In this document: in pieces, positions 45,255-54,329 of the stretch | Layout: every line of letters starts with the position of its first letter | How positions within the stretch are numbered: position 1 is the first letter of the stretch | Source: Blautia parvula | GTDB taxonomy: Bacteria > Bacillota > Clostridia > Lachnospirales > Lachnospiraceae | Assembly: GCF_020215665.1 (NCBI RefSeq) | Contig: NZ_CP084061.1 | Span: 4,865,001 to 4,929,000 of the forward strand | Direction of reading: 5' to 3' | Length of the DNA: 64,000 nucleotides | Position numbers and translations under genes: made by a program | The notes under the pieces: generated by a model | Database searches by the model: none | The model's input: only the letters and a program-made list of their open reading frames with translations | Told to the model about the DNA's origin: nothing

Positions 45255-45853
45255 ACGGAAATGGGTATATCACCTGGGCTGTCAGTAACTTTGGCGGCTA
45301 CAGCGAAGCCAATGCCCTGGTGTTTTCCCAGCAACAGGCCGCATCCCACGGCTGGTCCGGATATGGGGACCCGCAGTACGTGCCGCATGTGATGCGCTAT
45401 TACCAGTACCGTGGAGGCGGCATGGCAGAGGGCGGCCTGCTGGTACAGGTGGCCAAAAGTCAGCTGGGGAACCAGGGCGGGCAGCCTTACTGGAGCTGGT
45501 ATGGATTTGAGAGCCGCCAGCCATGGTGCGCCTGCTTTGTCAGCTGGTGCGCGGACCAGTGTGGGTATCTGGAGGCAGGGCTTGTCCCTAAGTTCTCTGC
45601 CTGCGAGGAAGGGATCCGGTGGTTCACAGAGAGGGGACAGTATCATCCGCGTGACCATGTACCGGAACCCGGGGACCTGGTGTTCTTTGACTGGGGAAGT
45701 GATGGCAGCTACGACCATGTGGGGATCGTGGAATATGTGGAGGCGGGGATGGTGCACACCATTGAAGGGAACACAAGCGACAGCTGTGCAGAGCGTTCGT
45801 ATCCCCTTGGAGACAGCCGTATCTGCGGTTTCGGAAGTGTGGGGCAGCTATAA
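45255..45853 (+). CDS. Cell-wall hydrolase (lysozyme/CHAP), exon 2
   Basis: Continuation of the split gene. The first two bases complete Tyr, then GNGYITWAVSNFGGYSEANA ends the lysozyme-like domain. The C-terminal CHAP domain (NlpC/P60-like amidase/endopeptidase) has the catalytic Cys in QPWCACFVSWCADQCGY and the His in YDHVGIVEYVEAG, then HTIEGNTSD. Joined length is 699 residues, normal for these bifunctional hydrolases. It opens peptidoglycan for the mating channel. Only after outer-intron splicing is a full enzyme predicted; alone this part has no start with a ribosome site. Confidence 0.88.
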
Positions 45854-45872
45854 ATGAGATCTGTCTGAAGAA

Positions 45873-45897
45873 AAAGTCCGGTACGCCGGGCTTTTTT
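45873..45897 (+). terminator. Terminator after the hydrolase gene
   Basis: Arms around TACG, AAGTCCGG and CCGGGCTT (one bulge), followed by TTTTT. It closes the transfer operon and isolates the surface-protein module. Confidence 0.82.
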
Positions 45898-46024
45898 TGT
45901 AAAGGAGGGGATGCCATTGCAGCAGGGATACGCCTTAAGAGCGTTTTGATTAAGAAATATCAGGTAGAAAAGGAATTTTAGGTGTAAGAAGAAAAAACAG
46001 GAAAGAGAATAAGGAGAACAGGAC

Positions 46025-46714
46025 ATGAAGAAAAATATGATCAAAGGCAGCATCGCAGTATTGGGACTTACCGCAGTTTTGACCACAGGAGGACTGATAG
46101 CTTACTTTACCGACACAGATGCACAGACCAATACATTTACGGTAGGGAAGATCGAGGTGGATCTGACAGAACCGGAGTGGGACAAGTATCCGGATACCGA
46201 TAAGGATGGGATCCCAGACCCGGCTGAGGACATGACACCAAATAAAACGATCAAGAAAGACCCTACGATCACCAACACAGGTGTCAATGACCAGTTTGTC
46301 TTTGCGACAGTCCAGGTGCCGTGTAAGAACATCATCGCGGTGGACCCGGACGGGACCAGAAAACCGGCGGCACTGACTGATCTGTATTCCTACACCACCA
46401 ATCCGGGCTGGGTGAAGCTCGGGACTTATGAAGTGAGGGATGGCTCCGGGGTGACAGCCCATAAATACTTATATACCTTTGCGGAGAATAATACGTGCAC
46501 TGCCCTGGAAGCAGAGAAATCCACAAACCCCATCTTCTCAAAGATCACATCAGTCAATGCGGTAGAGGGACAAGGACTGGAAGAGCAGCAGTTTGAGATG
46601 CCCATCGAAGTCTTTGCCATCCAGACCAGTGACCTGAACGGAGGGAAGACCTCACCGGCGGATGTATGGAAGGTCTACAGCAATCAGAACAGCATCACGG
46701 AACAGTTCAATTGA
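46025..46714 (+). CDS. SipW-dependent exported surface protein (TasA/camelysin-like)
   Basis: 229 residues. The SipW-type leader is clear: KKNMIKGSIAVLGLTAVLTT then GGLIAYFTDTDAQTNTFTVG, where the ITAYFTDTxxxxNxFTxG pattern marks cleavage by SipW-type peptidases. The mature part has beta-sandwich signs (IEVDLTEPEWD, DPTITNTGVNDQFVFATVQVP). Such proteins form matrix fibres or surface structures. A hairpin follows the gene at 46731-46753, which could let this gene be expressed more than its neighbours. It is first in a group of four related secretion genes. Confidence 0.85.
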   Translation: MKKNMIKGSIAVLGLTAVLTTGGLIAYFTDTDAQTNTFTVGKIEVDLTEPEWDKYPDTDKDGIPDPAEDMTPNKTIKKDPTITNTGVNDQFVFATVQVPCKNIIAVDPDGTRKPAALTDLYSYTTNPGWVKLGTYEVRDGSGVTAHKYLYTFAENNTCTALEAEKSTNPIFSKITSVNAVEGQGLEEQQFEMPIEVFAIQTSDLNGGKTSPADVWKVYSNQNSITEQFN

Positions 46715-46730
46715 GTACCTATGAAAGCGC

Positions 46731-46753
46731 ACAGGCCCCTGCACGGGGCCTGT
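46731..46753 (+). promoter_or_regulatory. Intercistronic hairpin between two SipW-type genes
   Basis: ACAGGCCCC and GGGGCCTGT pair perfectly (9 bp) around a five-base loop, with no T run after it. It may stabilise the upstream mRNA or reduce read-through. Confidence 0.5.
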
Positions 46754-46775
46754 CCTATAGAAAGGGGGATGCAGG

Positions 46776-47294
46776 ATGGAAAAGAAAAAGCTCGCAGTCC
46801 TTTTGGCAGTCCTTTTACTGGCAGGGGCAGCCGCCAGTGCCGGGATCTATGCGTACCTGTCTGCAGAGGACAGCCGGGTGAACCGTCTTACGTTTGGCCA
46901 GAACGTTATAGAGACAGAGGAAGAGTTTCCAACACCGGACCCGAAACCGGGGGACAGCATTGAAAAGAAAGTGAGAGTGAAGAACACGGGGGATGTCCCC
47001 TGTTTTGTCCGGACACAGATCCTGTTCTCAAACGGGGACGCAGAAGGCATATCCACCCTGGAGCTTAACGAAGCGGATTGGACAGAGAGACAGGAGGATG
47101 GGTATCACTACTATAAACACATCCTCCCTGTCGGGAAAAGCAGTGCCGACTTACTGACGGCGGTGAAGATCGCGGACAGTGCCCAGCTGGAAGAGCTGAA
47201 GGACTTTCAGATCATCGTGTACTCAGAATCCGTGCAGTCCGAAGGGTATGAGGAAGGGCAGTTCAGGGAAGCCTTTGAGAGCCTGACGCATTAG
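46776..47294 (+). CDS. Second SipW-dependent exported protein
   Basis: 172 residues from ATG 46776, behind AAAGGGGG. The leader is KKKLAVLLAVLLLAGAAASA with GIYAYLSAEDSRVNRLTFGQN, the shorter SipW pattern (xYLSxEDxxxNxLTxG). The mature domain contains VKNTGDVPCFVRTQI. No transmembrane anchor at the end. Likely a minor subunit or partner of the 46025 product. Leader cleavage is predicted by the peptidase encoded at 48503. Confidence 0.82.
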   Translation: MEKKKLAVLLAVLLLAGAAASAGIYAYLSAEDSRVNRLTFGQNVIETEEEFPTPDPKPGDSIEKKVRVKNTGDVPCFVRTQILFSNGDAEGISTLELNEADWTERQEDGYHYYKHILPVGKSSADLLTAVKIADSAQLEELKDFQIIVYSESVQSEGYEEGQFREAFESLTH

Positions 47295-47315
47295 GAAGTT
47301 TGGGAGGGATAGAAG

Positions 47316-48503
47316 ATGAAACGTAAGAAACTGGGGATCGCGCTGGGCGTCCTTTTGTGTGCCATAGCAGGCGCAGGCGGGATCTGGGCGTTTGCAGCTG
47401 CAGAGACATCTGTTACCAACAGACTGTCCACCTCCGTGGTGGATATCAAACTGGAGACTTATAAGGAAACGGGAGAAAGAGAGGTGCCCTTTACGGAAAA
47501 AGACCGGAATATCCAGATGATGCCCGGCATGGTCCTCTCTCAGATACCAAAGATCACCAACAAGGCCATTGACTGCTATGTCCGGGCCGGGATCGCCATA
47601 GAAGGAAAAAGAGAAGTGGAGCGGCCCTTATCCCTGGAGGATATCTCCGGCTTTTCAAAAGATTGGGTCAGGCATGGGGAATATTACTATTATACAAAGG
47701 TCCTGAAGCATGGGGAGGAGGCCAGCCTTTTCCGTACCATCACCATACCAAAAGAGTGGGATACCCAGTATGACGCGGACGGGGTGGCGGATTATTATAC
47801 CCTGAATGACTGGGATATCACCATAAAGGTGGATGCTGTCCAGGCAGCGAACTTCACGCCGGATCTTGGGAAAGAGGACCCATGGGGGACAGAGGGGGAG
47901 GACTATGTCATCCAGGAATGTATCCATGAGGATGGATATGAGCTCACCGCCTATCAAAAACGGGAACCGCTGGAACTTACAGTCGTATATGAGGGGGAGA
48001 GCAGAAAACTGATCGCCAGTCCGGAGGATTTCTTTTCCAGCCTGCCAAAGCTTGTGCCCGGTGACGAGAAAGAAGGAGTCTTCAGCATGAAGAACAAGGG
48101 GGAAAAGAAGCAGGACTTCTATTTCAGGACCGAGATCCTGGAGGAAAAGGACATCCTGGAAAAGATCCGGCTGAAGATCGACACTGGAGGAGAGACGATC
48201 TATGAGGGCCCCTTGAACGCAGAAAAACTGAACGGATACAGCAAGCTGTGTAGCCTGGAAAAAGGAGAGAGCCAGGATGTGGCCTTTCGGATCACAGTGC
48301 CGAAGGAGCTGGATAACCGCTATACTCTCAATGACTGTAAAGTGAAGTGGATGTTCAAGACGGCAGAAGAGCCGGAACATGCGGTGCCGGTGAAGACAGG
48401 GGATACCCTCTGGCAGGATGCCGTGCCGTATATCCTGGCGCTGGCCGGGGCGGGTGGTCTTGTCATTGCCGTCATCAGGAAGAAGAGGAGAAAGAAGTGT
48501 TAA
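47316..48503 (+). CDS. Third SipW-dependent exported protein, C-terminal membrane anchor
   Basis: 395 residues. Leader RKKLGIALGVLLCAIAGAGG then IWAFAAAETSVTNRLSTSVV, the SipW pattern. The middle consists of two beta-rich domains (AGIAIEGKREVERPLSLED, and LVPGDEKEGVFSMKNKGEKK). It ends VPVKTGD, then a hydrophobic helix (YILALAGAGGLVIAVI) and RKKRRKKC, a layout like a cell-wall sorting signal (xPxKTG in place of LPxTG). No sortase gene is in the window. Probably the base or tip anchor of the surface structure. Its stop overlaps the peptidase ATG. Confidence 0.8.
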   Translation: MKRKKLGIALGVLLCAIAGAGGIWAFAAAETSVTNRLSTSVVDIKLETYKETGEREVPFTEKDRNIQMMPGMVLSQIPKITNKAIDCYVRAGIAIEGKREVERPLSLEDISGFSKDWVRHGEYYYYTKVLKHGEEASLFRTITIPKEWDTQYDADGVADYYTLNDWDITIKVDAVQAANFTPDLGKEDPWGTEGEDYVIQECIHEDGYELTAYQKREPLELTVVYEGESRKLIASPEDFFSSLPKLVPGDEKEGVFSMKNKGEKKQDFYFRTEILEEKDILEKIRLKIDTGGETIYEGPLNAEKLNGYSKLCSLEKGESQDVAFRITVPKELDNRYTLNDCKVKWMFKTAEEPEHAVPVKTGDTLWQDAVPYILALAGAGGLVIAVIRKKRRKKC

Positions 48504-49006
48504 TGAATGCATTACGAGTGGCAGGAAAGAGTCTGGAACACCTGACAGCAGGGCTCCTGGTCCTGGCAGTCCTGCTCTTCTGGATGCCCCGTCTGTTCCA
48601 GATAACCCCATATACCGTCCTGAGCGGGAGCATGGAACCGGTCATCCGGACCGGGAGCCTGTGCTATATTGACCGGGCAGCTGTGTTTGATGAGGTGGAG
48701 GATGGGGATATCATCGCATTTGCACGTATGGACGGGAGCTGTGTGCTGCATCGGGCCATCCGGACAGAGGCAGGGAAGCTCCGGACAAAGGGGGATGCAA
48801 ACGGGGCAGAGGACCTGGCGGCTGTGAGCAGGGGAAATTTCCTGGGAAAGGAAGTCTGCTCCATTCCATATCTGGGATATGTGACCGTGTTCCTGCAGAA
48901 AAAGGAAGGGAAGGCGGCGGCAATGATGGCAGCGGCCGTTTTTTTTCTGGCAGGTCTGTTTGGGCAGGTCTGCCGAAAGGAGGGAAAAGAGTATGAAAAG
49001 ACTTAG
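48503..49006 (+). CDS. sipW: SipW-type signal peptidase I
   Basis: 167 residues from ATG 48503, overlapping the preceding stop (TAATG). The Ser nucleophile motif VLSGSMEPVIRTGSL is present, then DGDIIAF and CVLHRAI, where the His marks the ER/SipW type (S26B) rather than the Lys of ordinary bacterial peptidases. Membrane helices flank the domain (about residues 12-35 and 138-160). It cleaves leaders of the three upstream proteins. Gene order with its substrates mirrors tapA-sipW-tasA of Bacillus, though the substrates are different. Confidence 0.9.
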   Translation: MNALRVAGKSLEHLTAGLLVLAVLLFWMPRLFQITPYTVLSGSMEPVIRTGSLCYIDRAAVFDEVEDGDIIAFARMDGSCVLHRAIRTEAGKLRTKGDANGAEDLAAVSRGNFLGKEVCSIPYLGYVTVFLQKKEGKAAAMMAAAVFFLAGLFGQVCRKEGKEYEKT

Positions 49007-51515
49007 GAGGGTGCTGATCGTTCTATGCTTATGCCTGTCTGTCACGGTTTCAGGCCTGCCGGTATCTGCCATGGAGAAAACCGGTAACGAACCTGCAGAT
49101 ACTGCAGCTGAGGAAGAAAAAACGGGGACAGATGAGGCAGAAAAGAAAGAAGAGACAGAGGGTGACGACAAAAGGACAGAAGTACCGGATACAGACACGG
49201 AGGAGCCTTCAGAAACAGAAGAGACAGAAGGAAAAGGACAGAAAGAGAGACAGGAAGAAAATACGGAACAGACGAAAGAAGAGCAGACTGTCCAGGGAAC
49301 GCCGGAAGAGGAGCTGGGTGAAACCGGTCCGGAGGAAAAAAGCCGGGAGGAGAAAGAAACAGAGAAAAAAGCTGTACTGGAACAGATCGCCGGTCCGGAG
49401 GGAGCCTGCTTTGCGATCCAGTCAGACCTTGGCAGGTACCAGAGGTCCGTGGATAACGGGAGCAGCCAGCAGGTCAACAGTGTACGGTATGATAAGTTCT
49501 ATACGGATGTAGGCCTGGGAACCTCTTATGATCCGCAGCTCGCCATGGGGATCAAGTATATCGACCATGATAATGAGACACCGGACGCGGACGGGAAATG
49601 GCGCTATGTCTACTGCCTGAACTTCAATAAGTCCAGTCCTACCGGCCAGCACATGACTTATCAGGGGGGATGGACCAGCAGAAAGATCGCCTACTGCCTG
49701 TACTATGGAGCCATGTTCTGGGAACAGCCCTGCCGGTATCCGAAGTACAGGACAGGGGACTGGCAGTTAGATTATTTTGTCACCCAGGTAGCGGTCCATG
49801 TGCTGAACGGGGAATTTACTCTGTCCAGTGCCTTTGGGCAGATCGATGACGCGGCAGGCGCTACTGCAGACGAAAAGGCGCTGGCAAAGGACAGGATCAA
49901 TCTATTGGTGAATGATGCGAATGACGGAGGAAACTATGCAAGCTTTACCGGGGATGGCTGGTTTGATGCCAGTGCACAGGCGGCATTTCGTGTCACCACA
50001 CCGTCTGACTTTGCGGCTGTGACGGATGGCTATGCGACCGGATATTCCACACCAACCTTTAAGACGGCTTATGACCTGGACATGAAAGAACAGATTACCG
50101 GTTTCAATGTGACAACGACAAACGGGGTGAACGTACAGAAAAAGGATACGAAGACGTATTCGGATTTCCGGTTGTTCATTAAAACTGCACAGTACAAGTC
50201 CTGGCAGCTGACCGGCAAGACCGTGAGCACTACAGTAAAAGCAACGGCACCCAAGTGGTGGGGCGGAGGCATCTACACAGCACCATCGGGCAGTGAATAC
50301 CAGGACTGTGTCCTCTGGACGTATACCACCGCAGGGGGGAGCTTCACAAAGACAGCATCCTTTGACAAAAAGGTACCGAAGAAGACATTTACCCTGAACA
50401 TCCAGAAAAAGGACGCAGAGACCGGGGCGGGCCTTACGGGGGCAGTTTTTTCCTTGTGGGCTTATGACGGAAGCGTTTATAGCAAGAAGCTGGGGATATT
50501 CACAGATAAAGGCGGCGGAAAATATTCCTATACAGGGATCGACTATACGAAGACAAAGGACGGGTGGTTCCTGGTCAAAGAGGATAAGCCGCCAAAGGAT
50601 TATCACCCGGAATATGTCATCTACAACAATGCAGACAAGGAGAACTATGTAAAACATGGAGGACGGGAAGTGAAGCTGACTGTAGATGGATTTGAGTGGG
50701 ACGGAGTCCCGGATGGAGCCATATTCAAAGATACCCCAGTGACCCCGAAGGCAGATATCGTGGTCAAGAAAACGGACGCGGATACAGGAGAGATCCTGGA
50801 AGGGGCAGAGTTCCAGGTGCGGGAATGGGATAAGACCGTAAAGGCCTATAAGAAAACAGCGTACCGAACCTTAAAATATGACGCAGCCGCCAAACGGTAT
50901 GTCACGGAAAAACCGGTCGAACGGACTGACAGCAATGAGGGAAAATTTAAAGTCATAGAAACAAAGCTGCCCGAGGGTTATCAGTGTCCCTGGGAAAAGG
51001 AGATCGAGATCACGGAGAAAGGAACCGTGACTTTGAACCTGGAGGCAGTCAATCATCCGGAGAGAACATTGACCATCCATAAGAAAATCCAGGTGGATGA
51101 GATCACCTGGGCACATGGAAACCCGACTTTTCTTTTCTCAGTGAATGGGGTGGATATAGAGGGAAAAGAGCATTCTTATCACCGGGTAGTAGAATTTACG
51201 GAAGATTATGTGAGAGAGCATCAGACAGGCGGGTATGTGACACTGAGTACAACGATAACCGGTATCCCAGCTGGGGAGTACAAGATCATGGAAGATACCC
51301 CAGTCATGCGTTATGTCCTTACAGATGCTGTGGCAGGAAGTGAAAATGTATCTGTCGTGAAAAAAGATGTGGAAATGATCAATGGGTTCATGAAGATCCA
51401 AGCAGATGTATCAGCGGATCTAAGGCCTGCAGATGGAAACGTGACCTTTGAGAATCACAAAACACACTTTGATAAGGTGTCTCATAACAGTACGGTGATC
51501 AATGTGATCAAATAA
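48993..51515 (+). CDS. Large surface adhesin with thioester and SpaA/Cna-B-type domains
   Basis: 840 residues from ATG 48993 (GGAGGG upstream), overlapping the peptidase end by 14 bases. A signal peptide (residues 1-28) is followed by a Glu/Thr-rich stalk to about 130. The next domain holds YVYCLNF (C208) and YFVTQVAVH (Q265), the Cys and Gln of an internal thioester (TQxA domain). Two Cna-B/SpaA-like modules follow, starting LNIQKKDAETGAGLTGAVFS and IVVKKTDADTGEILEGAEFQ, with likely Lys-Asn/Glu isopeptide chemistry. It ends VINVIK without LPxTG or a membrane helix, so anchoring is unclear. Such adhesins bind host proteins covalently. Confidence 0.86.
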   Translation: MKRLRRVLIVLCLCLSVTVSGLPVSAMEKTGNEPADTAAEEEKTGTDEAEKKEETEGDDKRTEVPDTDTEEPSETEETEGKGQKERQEENTEQTKEEQTVQGTPEEELGETGPEEKSREEKETEKKAVLEQIAGPEGACFAIQSDLGRYQRSVDNGSSQQVNSVRYDKFYTDVGLGTSYDPQLAMGIKYIDHDNETPDADGKWRYVYCLNFNKSSPTGQHMTYQGGWTSRKIAYCLYYGAMFWEQPCRYPKYRTGDWQLDYFVTQVAVHVLNGEFTLSSAFGQIDDAAGATADEKALAKDRINLLVNDANDGGNYASFTGDGWFDASAQAAFRVTTPSDFAAVTDGYATGYSTPTFKTAYDLDMKEQITGFNVTTTNGVNVQKKDTKTYSDFRLFIKTAQYKSWQLTGKTVSTTVKATAPKWWGGGIYTAPSGSEYQDCVLWTYTTAGGSFTKTASFDKKVPKKTFTLNIQKKDAETGAGLTGAVFSLWAYDGSVYSKKLGIFTDKGGGKYSYTGIDYTKTKDGWFLVKEDKPPKDYHPEYVIYNNADKENYVKHGGREVKLTVDGFEWDGVPDGAIFKDTPVTPKADIVVKKTDADTGEILEGAEFQVREWDKTVKAYKKTAYRTLKYDAAAKRYVTEKPVERTDSNEGKFKVIETKLPEGYQCPWEKEIEITEKGTVTLNLEAVNHPERTLTIHKKIQVDEITWAHGNPTFLFSVNGVDIEGKEHSYHRVVEFTEDYVREHQTGGYVTLSTTITGIPAGEYKIMEDTPVMRYVLTDAVAGSENVSVVKKDVEMINGFMKIQADVSADLRPADGNVTFENHKTHFDKVSHNSTVINVIK

Positions 51516-51527
51516 AAGGAGTAAAAA

Positions 51528-51565
51528 CAGGTCCAATACTTCAGAAGAGAGAAGTATTGGACCTG
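51528..51565 (+). repeat. Perfect 15-bp inverted repeat after the adhesin gene
   Basis: CAGGTCCAATACTTC and GAAGTATTGGACCTG pair perfectly around an eight-base loop. There is no T run, so it may protect the mRNA 3' end or be a protein-binding site rather than a standard terminator. Confidence 0.65.
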
Positions 51566-51745
51566 TAATGCAAGGATCATATTTTTGAAAATATATACAA
51601 ACGAAAGGATAAAGTCCAGGTTTTTAATGGTCTGATCTATAAGTGTGTTTTTGGTCCATGGAAATGCACTCTATAATAAATATAATGTTGATGTCTATTT
51701 GAGCGATTTTTGCATTTACAGACATTGTAGTTCAGTAAAAGTGAT

Positions 51746-52057
51746 TTATTTTTCGTCCATTTTAATATAGGAATGGAGAAGATGCAGAACCACTTGTTTT
51801 TCTTTCGTGCTCAATTGATTTAGTGCCTGCAGTATCTCCTTATCCTCACCTTCTTCTACAAAATCAAAGAGATAGTTGGGGGAGAGGCTGAGAACTTCGC
51901 ATAACTTGATGATCACCTGTCCGCTTGGCACCTGCCCTGCTAAGATCTGTCTCATATAGCCAGGTTCTATACCGCATTTCACTGCCAGTTCATCAGTTTT
52001 CAGATTTAATGATTTTCTCTTTTCATTTACTTTCTTACCAAAACGTTTATCTATCAT
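51746..52057 (-). CDS. XRE-family regulator (first of a tandem pair)
   Basis: 103 residues from ATG 52057 on the minus strand (AAGAGG upstream); the frame continues upstream but has no start with a ribosome site. The HTH_3 domain is KRFGKKVNEKRKSLNLKTDELAVKCGIEPGYMRQILAGQVPS, then LIKLCEVLSLSPNYLFDFVEE-like region and a helical dimer end. Opposite to the ICE operons, together with its neighbour, it is placed to control sigma-factor or transfer genes. The target is unknown. Confidence 0.85.
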   Translation of the reverse strand: MIDKRFGKKVNEKRKSLNLKTDELAVKCGIEPGYMRQILAGQVPSGQVIIKLCEVLSLSPNYLFDFVEEGEDKEILQALNQLSTKEKQVVLHLLHSYIKMDEK

Positions 52058-52157
52058 TTTATGACCTCTTTTATGATATATATAACTTGTTAGTTTTAGT
52101 ATAAAACACAAGCGGAAAGCAATATATATAACAAAATCTGCTTTGTTCGATATAAAA

Positions 52158-52478
52158 TCACATATCTCCTTGTTCAAACTCGTTGAAAGAGTCCAGCAGG
52201 TGGAGCAGCAGATTTTTTTGTTTGGGCGTCAATTTATTGATCCTTGATATGATCTGTTCGTCTTTTCCGCTTTCATCAGTTATTTCAAATATGTAATCCG
52301 TTGTAATATGTAAGACTCGGCATATATTGACTAATACTGATAAACTGGGGACATCTCCGGATAAGATCTGACGCATATATCCTGGTTTTATATGACACAG
52401 ATCAGCGAGCTCATCCACTTTCAGACCTTTTTCCTTACGCCGCTGATTTATCTTTTCACCACATCTTTTATCTTTCAT
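52158..52478 (-). CDS. XRE-family regulator (second of a tandem pair)
   Basis: 106 residues, ATG 52478 on the minus strand behind GTAGGGAG. Its HTH domain (KINQRRKEKGLKVDELADLCHIKPGYMRQILSGDVPS) and tail (LTPKQKNLLLHLLDSF) match the adjacent XRE gene so closely in arrangement (LSTKEKQVVLHLLHSY there) that they are duplicates. The two are about 100 bases apart and could be on one transcript. They may bind similar operators. Confidence 0.85.
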   Translation of the reverse strand: MKDKRCGEKINQRRKEKGLKVDELADLCHIKPGYMRQILSGDVPSLSVLVNICRVLHITTDYIFEITDESGKDEQIISRINKLTPKQKNLLLHLLDSFNEFEQGDM

Positions 52479-52694
52479 GGATATTTCTCCCTACAATATT
52501 ATGTGAGTGATAATCTCATATTGCTGATTATATATGCTTTTCTTGACACGTGAACAGCACCGTAAACTCGAACAATGTCATAAATACACGAACAAATGAT
52601 GTGGACATGGTTTAAAATGGATGCTACTATATATATTATATTGTTAGTTATATCATTACACTGTATGCGCATGAAGGGATTGAAAAGGGACAAA

Positions 52695-53243
52695 ATGATA
52701 CTACTTTTTGTACAAATTATTGAAGAGGAGGGAGAACGGCTTAAATTCTTGAAAATATATGAAAATTATAGATATAGGATGTTATACATTTCCAAACAGA
52801 TCCTTAATGACCAGGGGCTTGCGGAAGATGCAGTGCAGGAGTCTTTTCTTTATCTAGCTGTCAATATCCATACCATAGACACGGATATCCTTTCGCCCAG
52901 GACCAGGAATTTTATCTATCTGGTAACGCGGCATAAATCCATTGATCTGCTCAGAAAAGCTAAAAGGGATATCAGTATCAGTGAGGAAAAACTGGAATAT
53001 CTGGCAGGCAGCTATAAGCATGTGGAAGAGATCATACTTGAAAGAGACGTGTATGCACATGTGCTCAGGAGTATTTTGGACCTGCCTCTCATCTACAGAG
53101 AATGTCTTGAACTTAATATCGTTTATGAGTTATCAGCGAAAAAAATAGCTATGTTAATGGGGATATCTTATGAGACAGTGAAGAAAAGGATATTACGCGG
53201 AAAAGCTCTTTTAAGGGAGAAGATAGATGCCGGATACAGATAA
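52695..53243 (+). CDS. ECF-like RNA polymerase sigma factor
   Basis: 182 residues from ATG 52695, behind AAAAGGGA; an in-frame ATG 99 bases earlier has no ribosome site. Region 2 is KIYENYRYRMLYISKQIL ... AEDAVQESFLYLA with FIYLVTRHKSIDLLRKAKR, and region 4 is LPLIYRECLELNIVYELSAKKIAMLMGISYETVKKRILRG. It would direct transcription of accessory genes. The following gene overlaps by 17 bases and has the form of an anti-sigma factor. Divergent from the XRE pair. Confidence 0.87.
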   Translation: MILLFVQIIEEEGERLKFLKIYENYRYRMLYISKQILNDQGLAEDAVQESFLYLAVNIHTIDTDILSPRTRNFIYLVTRHKSIDLLRKAKRDISISEEKLEYLAGSYKHVEEIILERDVYAHVLRSILDLPLIYRECLELNIVYELSAKKIAMLMGISYETVKKRILRGKALLREKIDAGYR

Positions 53244-53895
53244 AAGGATAAAGGAAGTCTGGGAGATAATAGTGGACGAACGTTCCGATACGATCCCAAG
53301 AGAAGAAGAGTTAAAAGACAGTCTATATTTTTCAAAAGAGTTTCCCGAACAGAGGACCAGGCATCTGCCTGAGAAATTCATTTATATAAGGGGAAAGACT
53401 TTTTCTAAACTGGTCGTCTGTATCGTTATTTTGATCATCCTGGCAAGTTCCGTAACGGTATACGCAGTTGTGCAAATGCTGGAAAGGCATATCAATGATA
53501 TCAATACAGATATCCGTTTGAGTTGGGAGAATATTGAAAAGACAGAGATAGAGGACAGGTATTTCCCTGTATACATTCCCCTGCAGTCTTATATTGCTAA
53601 AAAGGATATAACCGACAATACAACCATTGTGGAATATACAGACGGCCATCATGAGATCTGTTTTCGGCAGGAACTTTCCACCGGGGAAGGGAGTTTTGAC
53701 AATGAAAATACAGATGAGAGTCTTTTGACGATAAACGGAGCAGAAGCCGTCTATTTTGAAAAGCACAATGAGAAAACTTTGATCTTTTCTGATTATGGGT
53801 ATGTATTCTACATAGATACAAGTTCAGAAGACATAACAAAGGAGCAGCTGATACATATGGCAGAATCTATTGAAAAGGAGTCAGGATATGAATAA
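53227..53895 (+). CDS. Anti-sigma-like membrane protein with DUF4367-type extracytoplasmic domain
   Basis: 222 residues. A cytoplasmic N terminus of about 58 residues (begins MPDTDKRIKEVWEIIVDER) is followed by one membrane helix (about 60-85, LVVCIVILIILASSVTVYAVV). The outer domain has repeats of beta strands (YFPVYIPLQSYIAKKDIT, EAVYFEKHNEKTLIFSDYGYVF), like DUF4367. Overlap with the sigma gene supports an anti-sigma or sensor role; no ZAS (HxxxCxxC) zinc motif is seen, so the mechanism is inferred. Confidence 0.75.
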   Translation: MPDTDKRIKEVWEIIVDERSDTIPREEELKDSLYFSKEFPEQRTRHLPEKFIYIRGKTFSKLVVCIVILIILASSVTVYAVVQMLERHINDINTDIRLSWENIEKTEIEDRYFPVYIPLQSYIAKKDITDNTTIVEYTDGHHEICFRQELSTGEGSFDNENTDESLLTINGAEAVYFEKHNEKTLIFSDYGYVFYIDTSSEDITKEQLIHMAESIEKESGYE

Positions 53896-54316
53896 AAAAA
53901 TGAATCGTAAGCTTATCGTGGTTTGTCTGCTGGTTTTCCTATTAGTTGGTACAGACCGTTCGGTACAGGCATCTGCAGGGATAGATGCTGAGAATGTTAA
54001 AACAGTGATCGAACCAAGAAACACAAATATTAAATACAGCACGATTTCCTTGTCGTTATCGGATGGTACTGCGAAATGCAGTGCTTCAGTTACCGGCTAT
54101 TCTTCAAATACAAGCCATGTTTCCATTTATCTGTATCTGCAAAAGTATACCGGCAGTGGCTGGTCTAATGTGGCAAGCTGGTCTGATTCAGCAAATGACT
54201 ATACACTCAGTATGTATGAGACTACATCGATATCCAGTGGGAGGTATAGGCTAAAGGCAAGTTATTACGCGGAAAATGAGAATATTATAAAATACAGCAG
54301 TGAGAAAGTATATTAA
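53888..54316 (+). CDS. Small secreted protein of the sigma/anti-sigma cassette
   Basis: 142 residues from ATG 53888 (AAAAGGAG). A signal peptide (NRKLIVVCLLVFLLVGTDRS, cleavage probably near AQASA) precedes a beta-rich domain: STISLSLSDGTAKCSASVTG, HVSIYLYLQKYTGSGWSNV and SGRYRLKASYYAENEN. This pattern occurs in short exported Lachnospiraceae proteins with the DUF6147 look. It overlaps the anti-sigma gene by eight bases, suggesting an extracellular output or signal of the same circuit. Function unknown. Confidence 0.72.
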   Translation: MNKKMNRKLIVVCLLVFLLVGTDRSVQASAGIDAENVKTVIEPRNTNIKYSTISLSLSDGTAKCSASVTGYSSNTSHVSIYLYLQKYTGSGWSNVASWSDSANDYTLSMYETTSISSGRYRLKASYYAENENIIKYSSEKVY

Positions 54317-54329
54317 GGTGGAATGTGAT

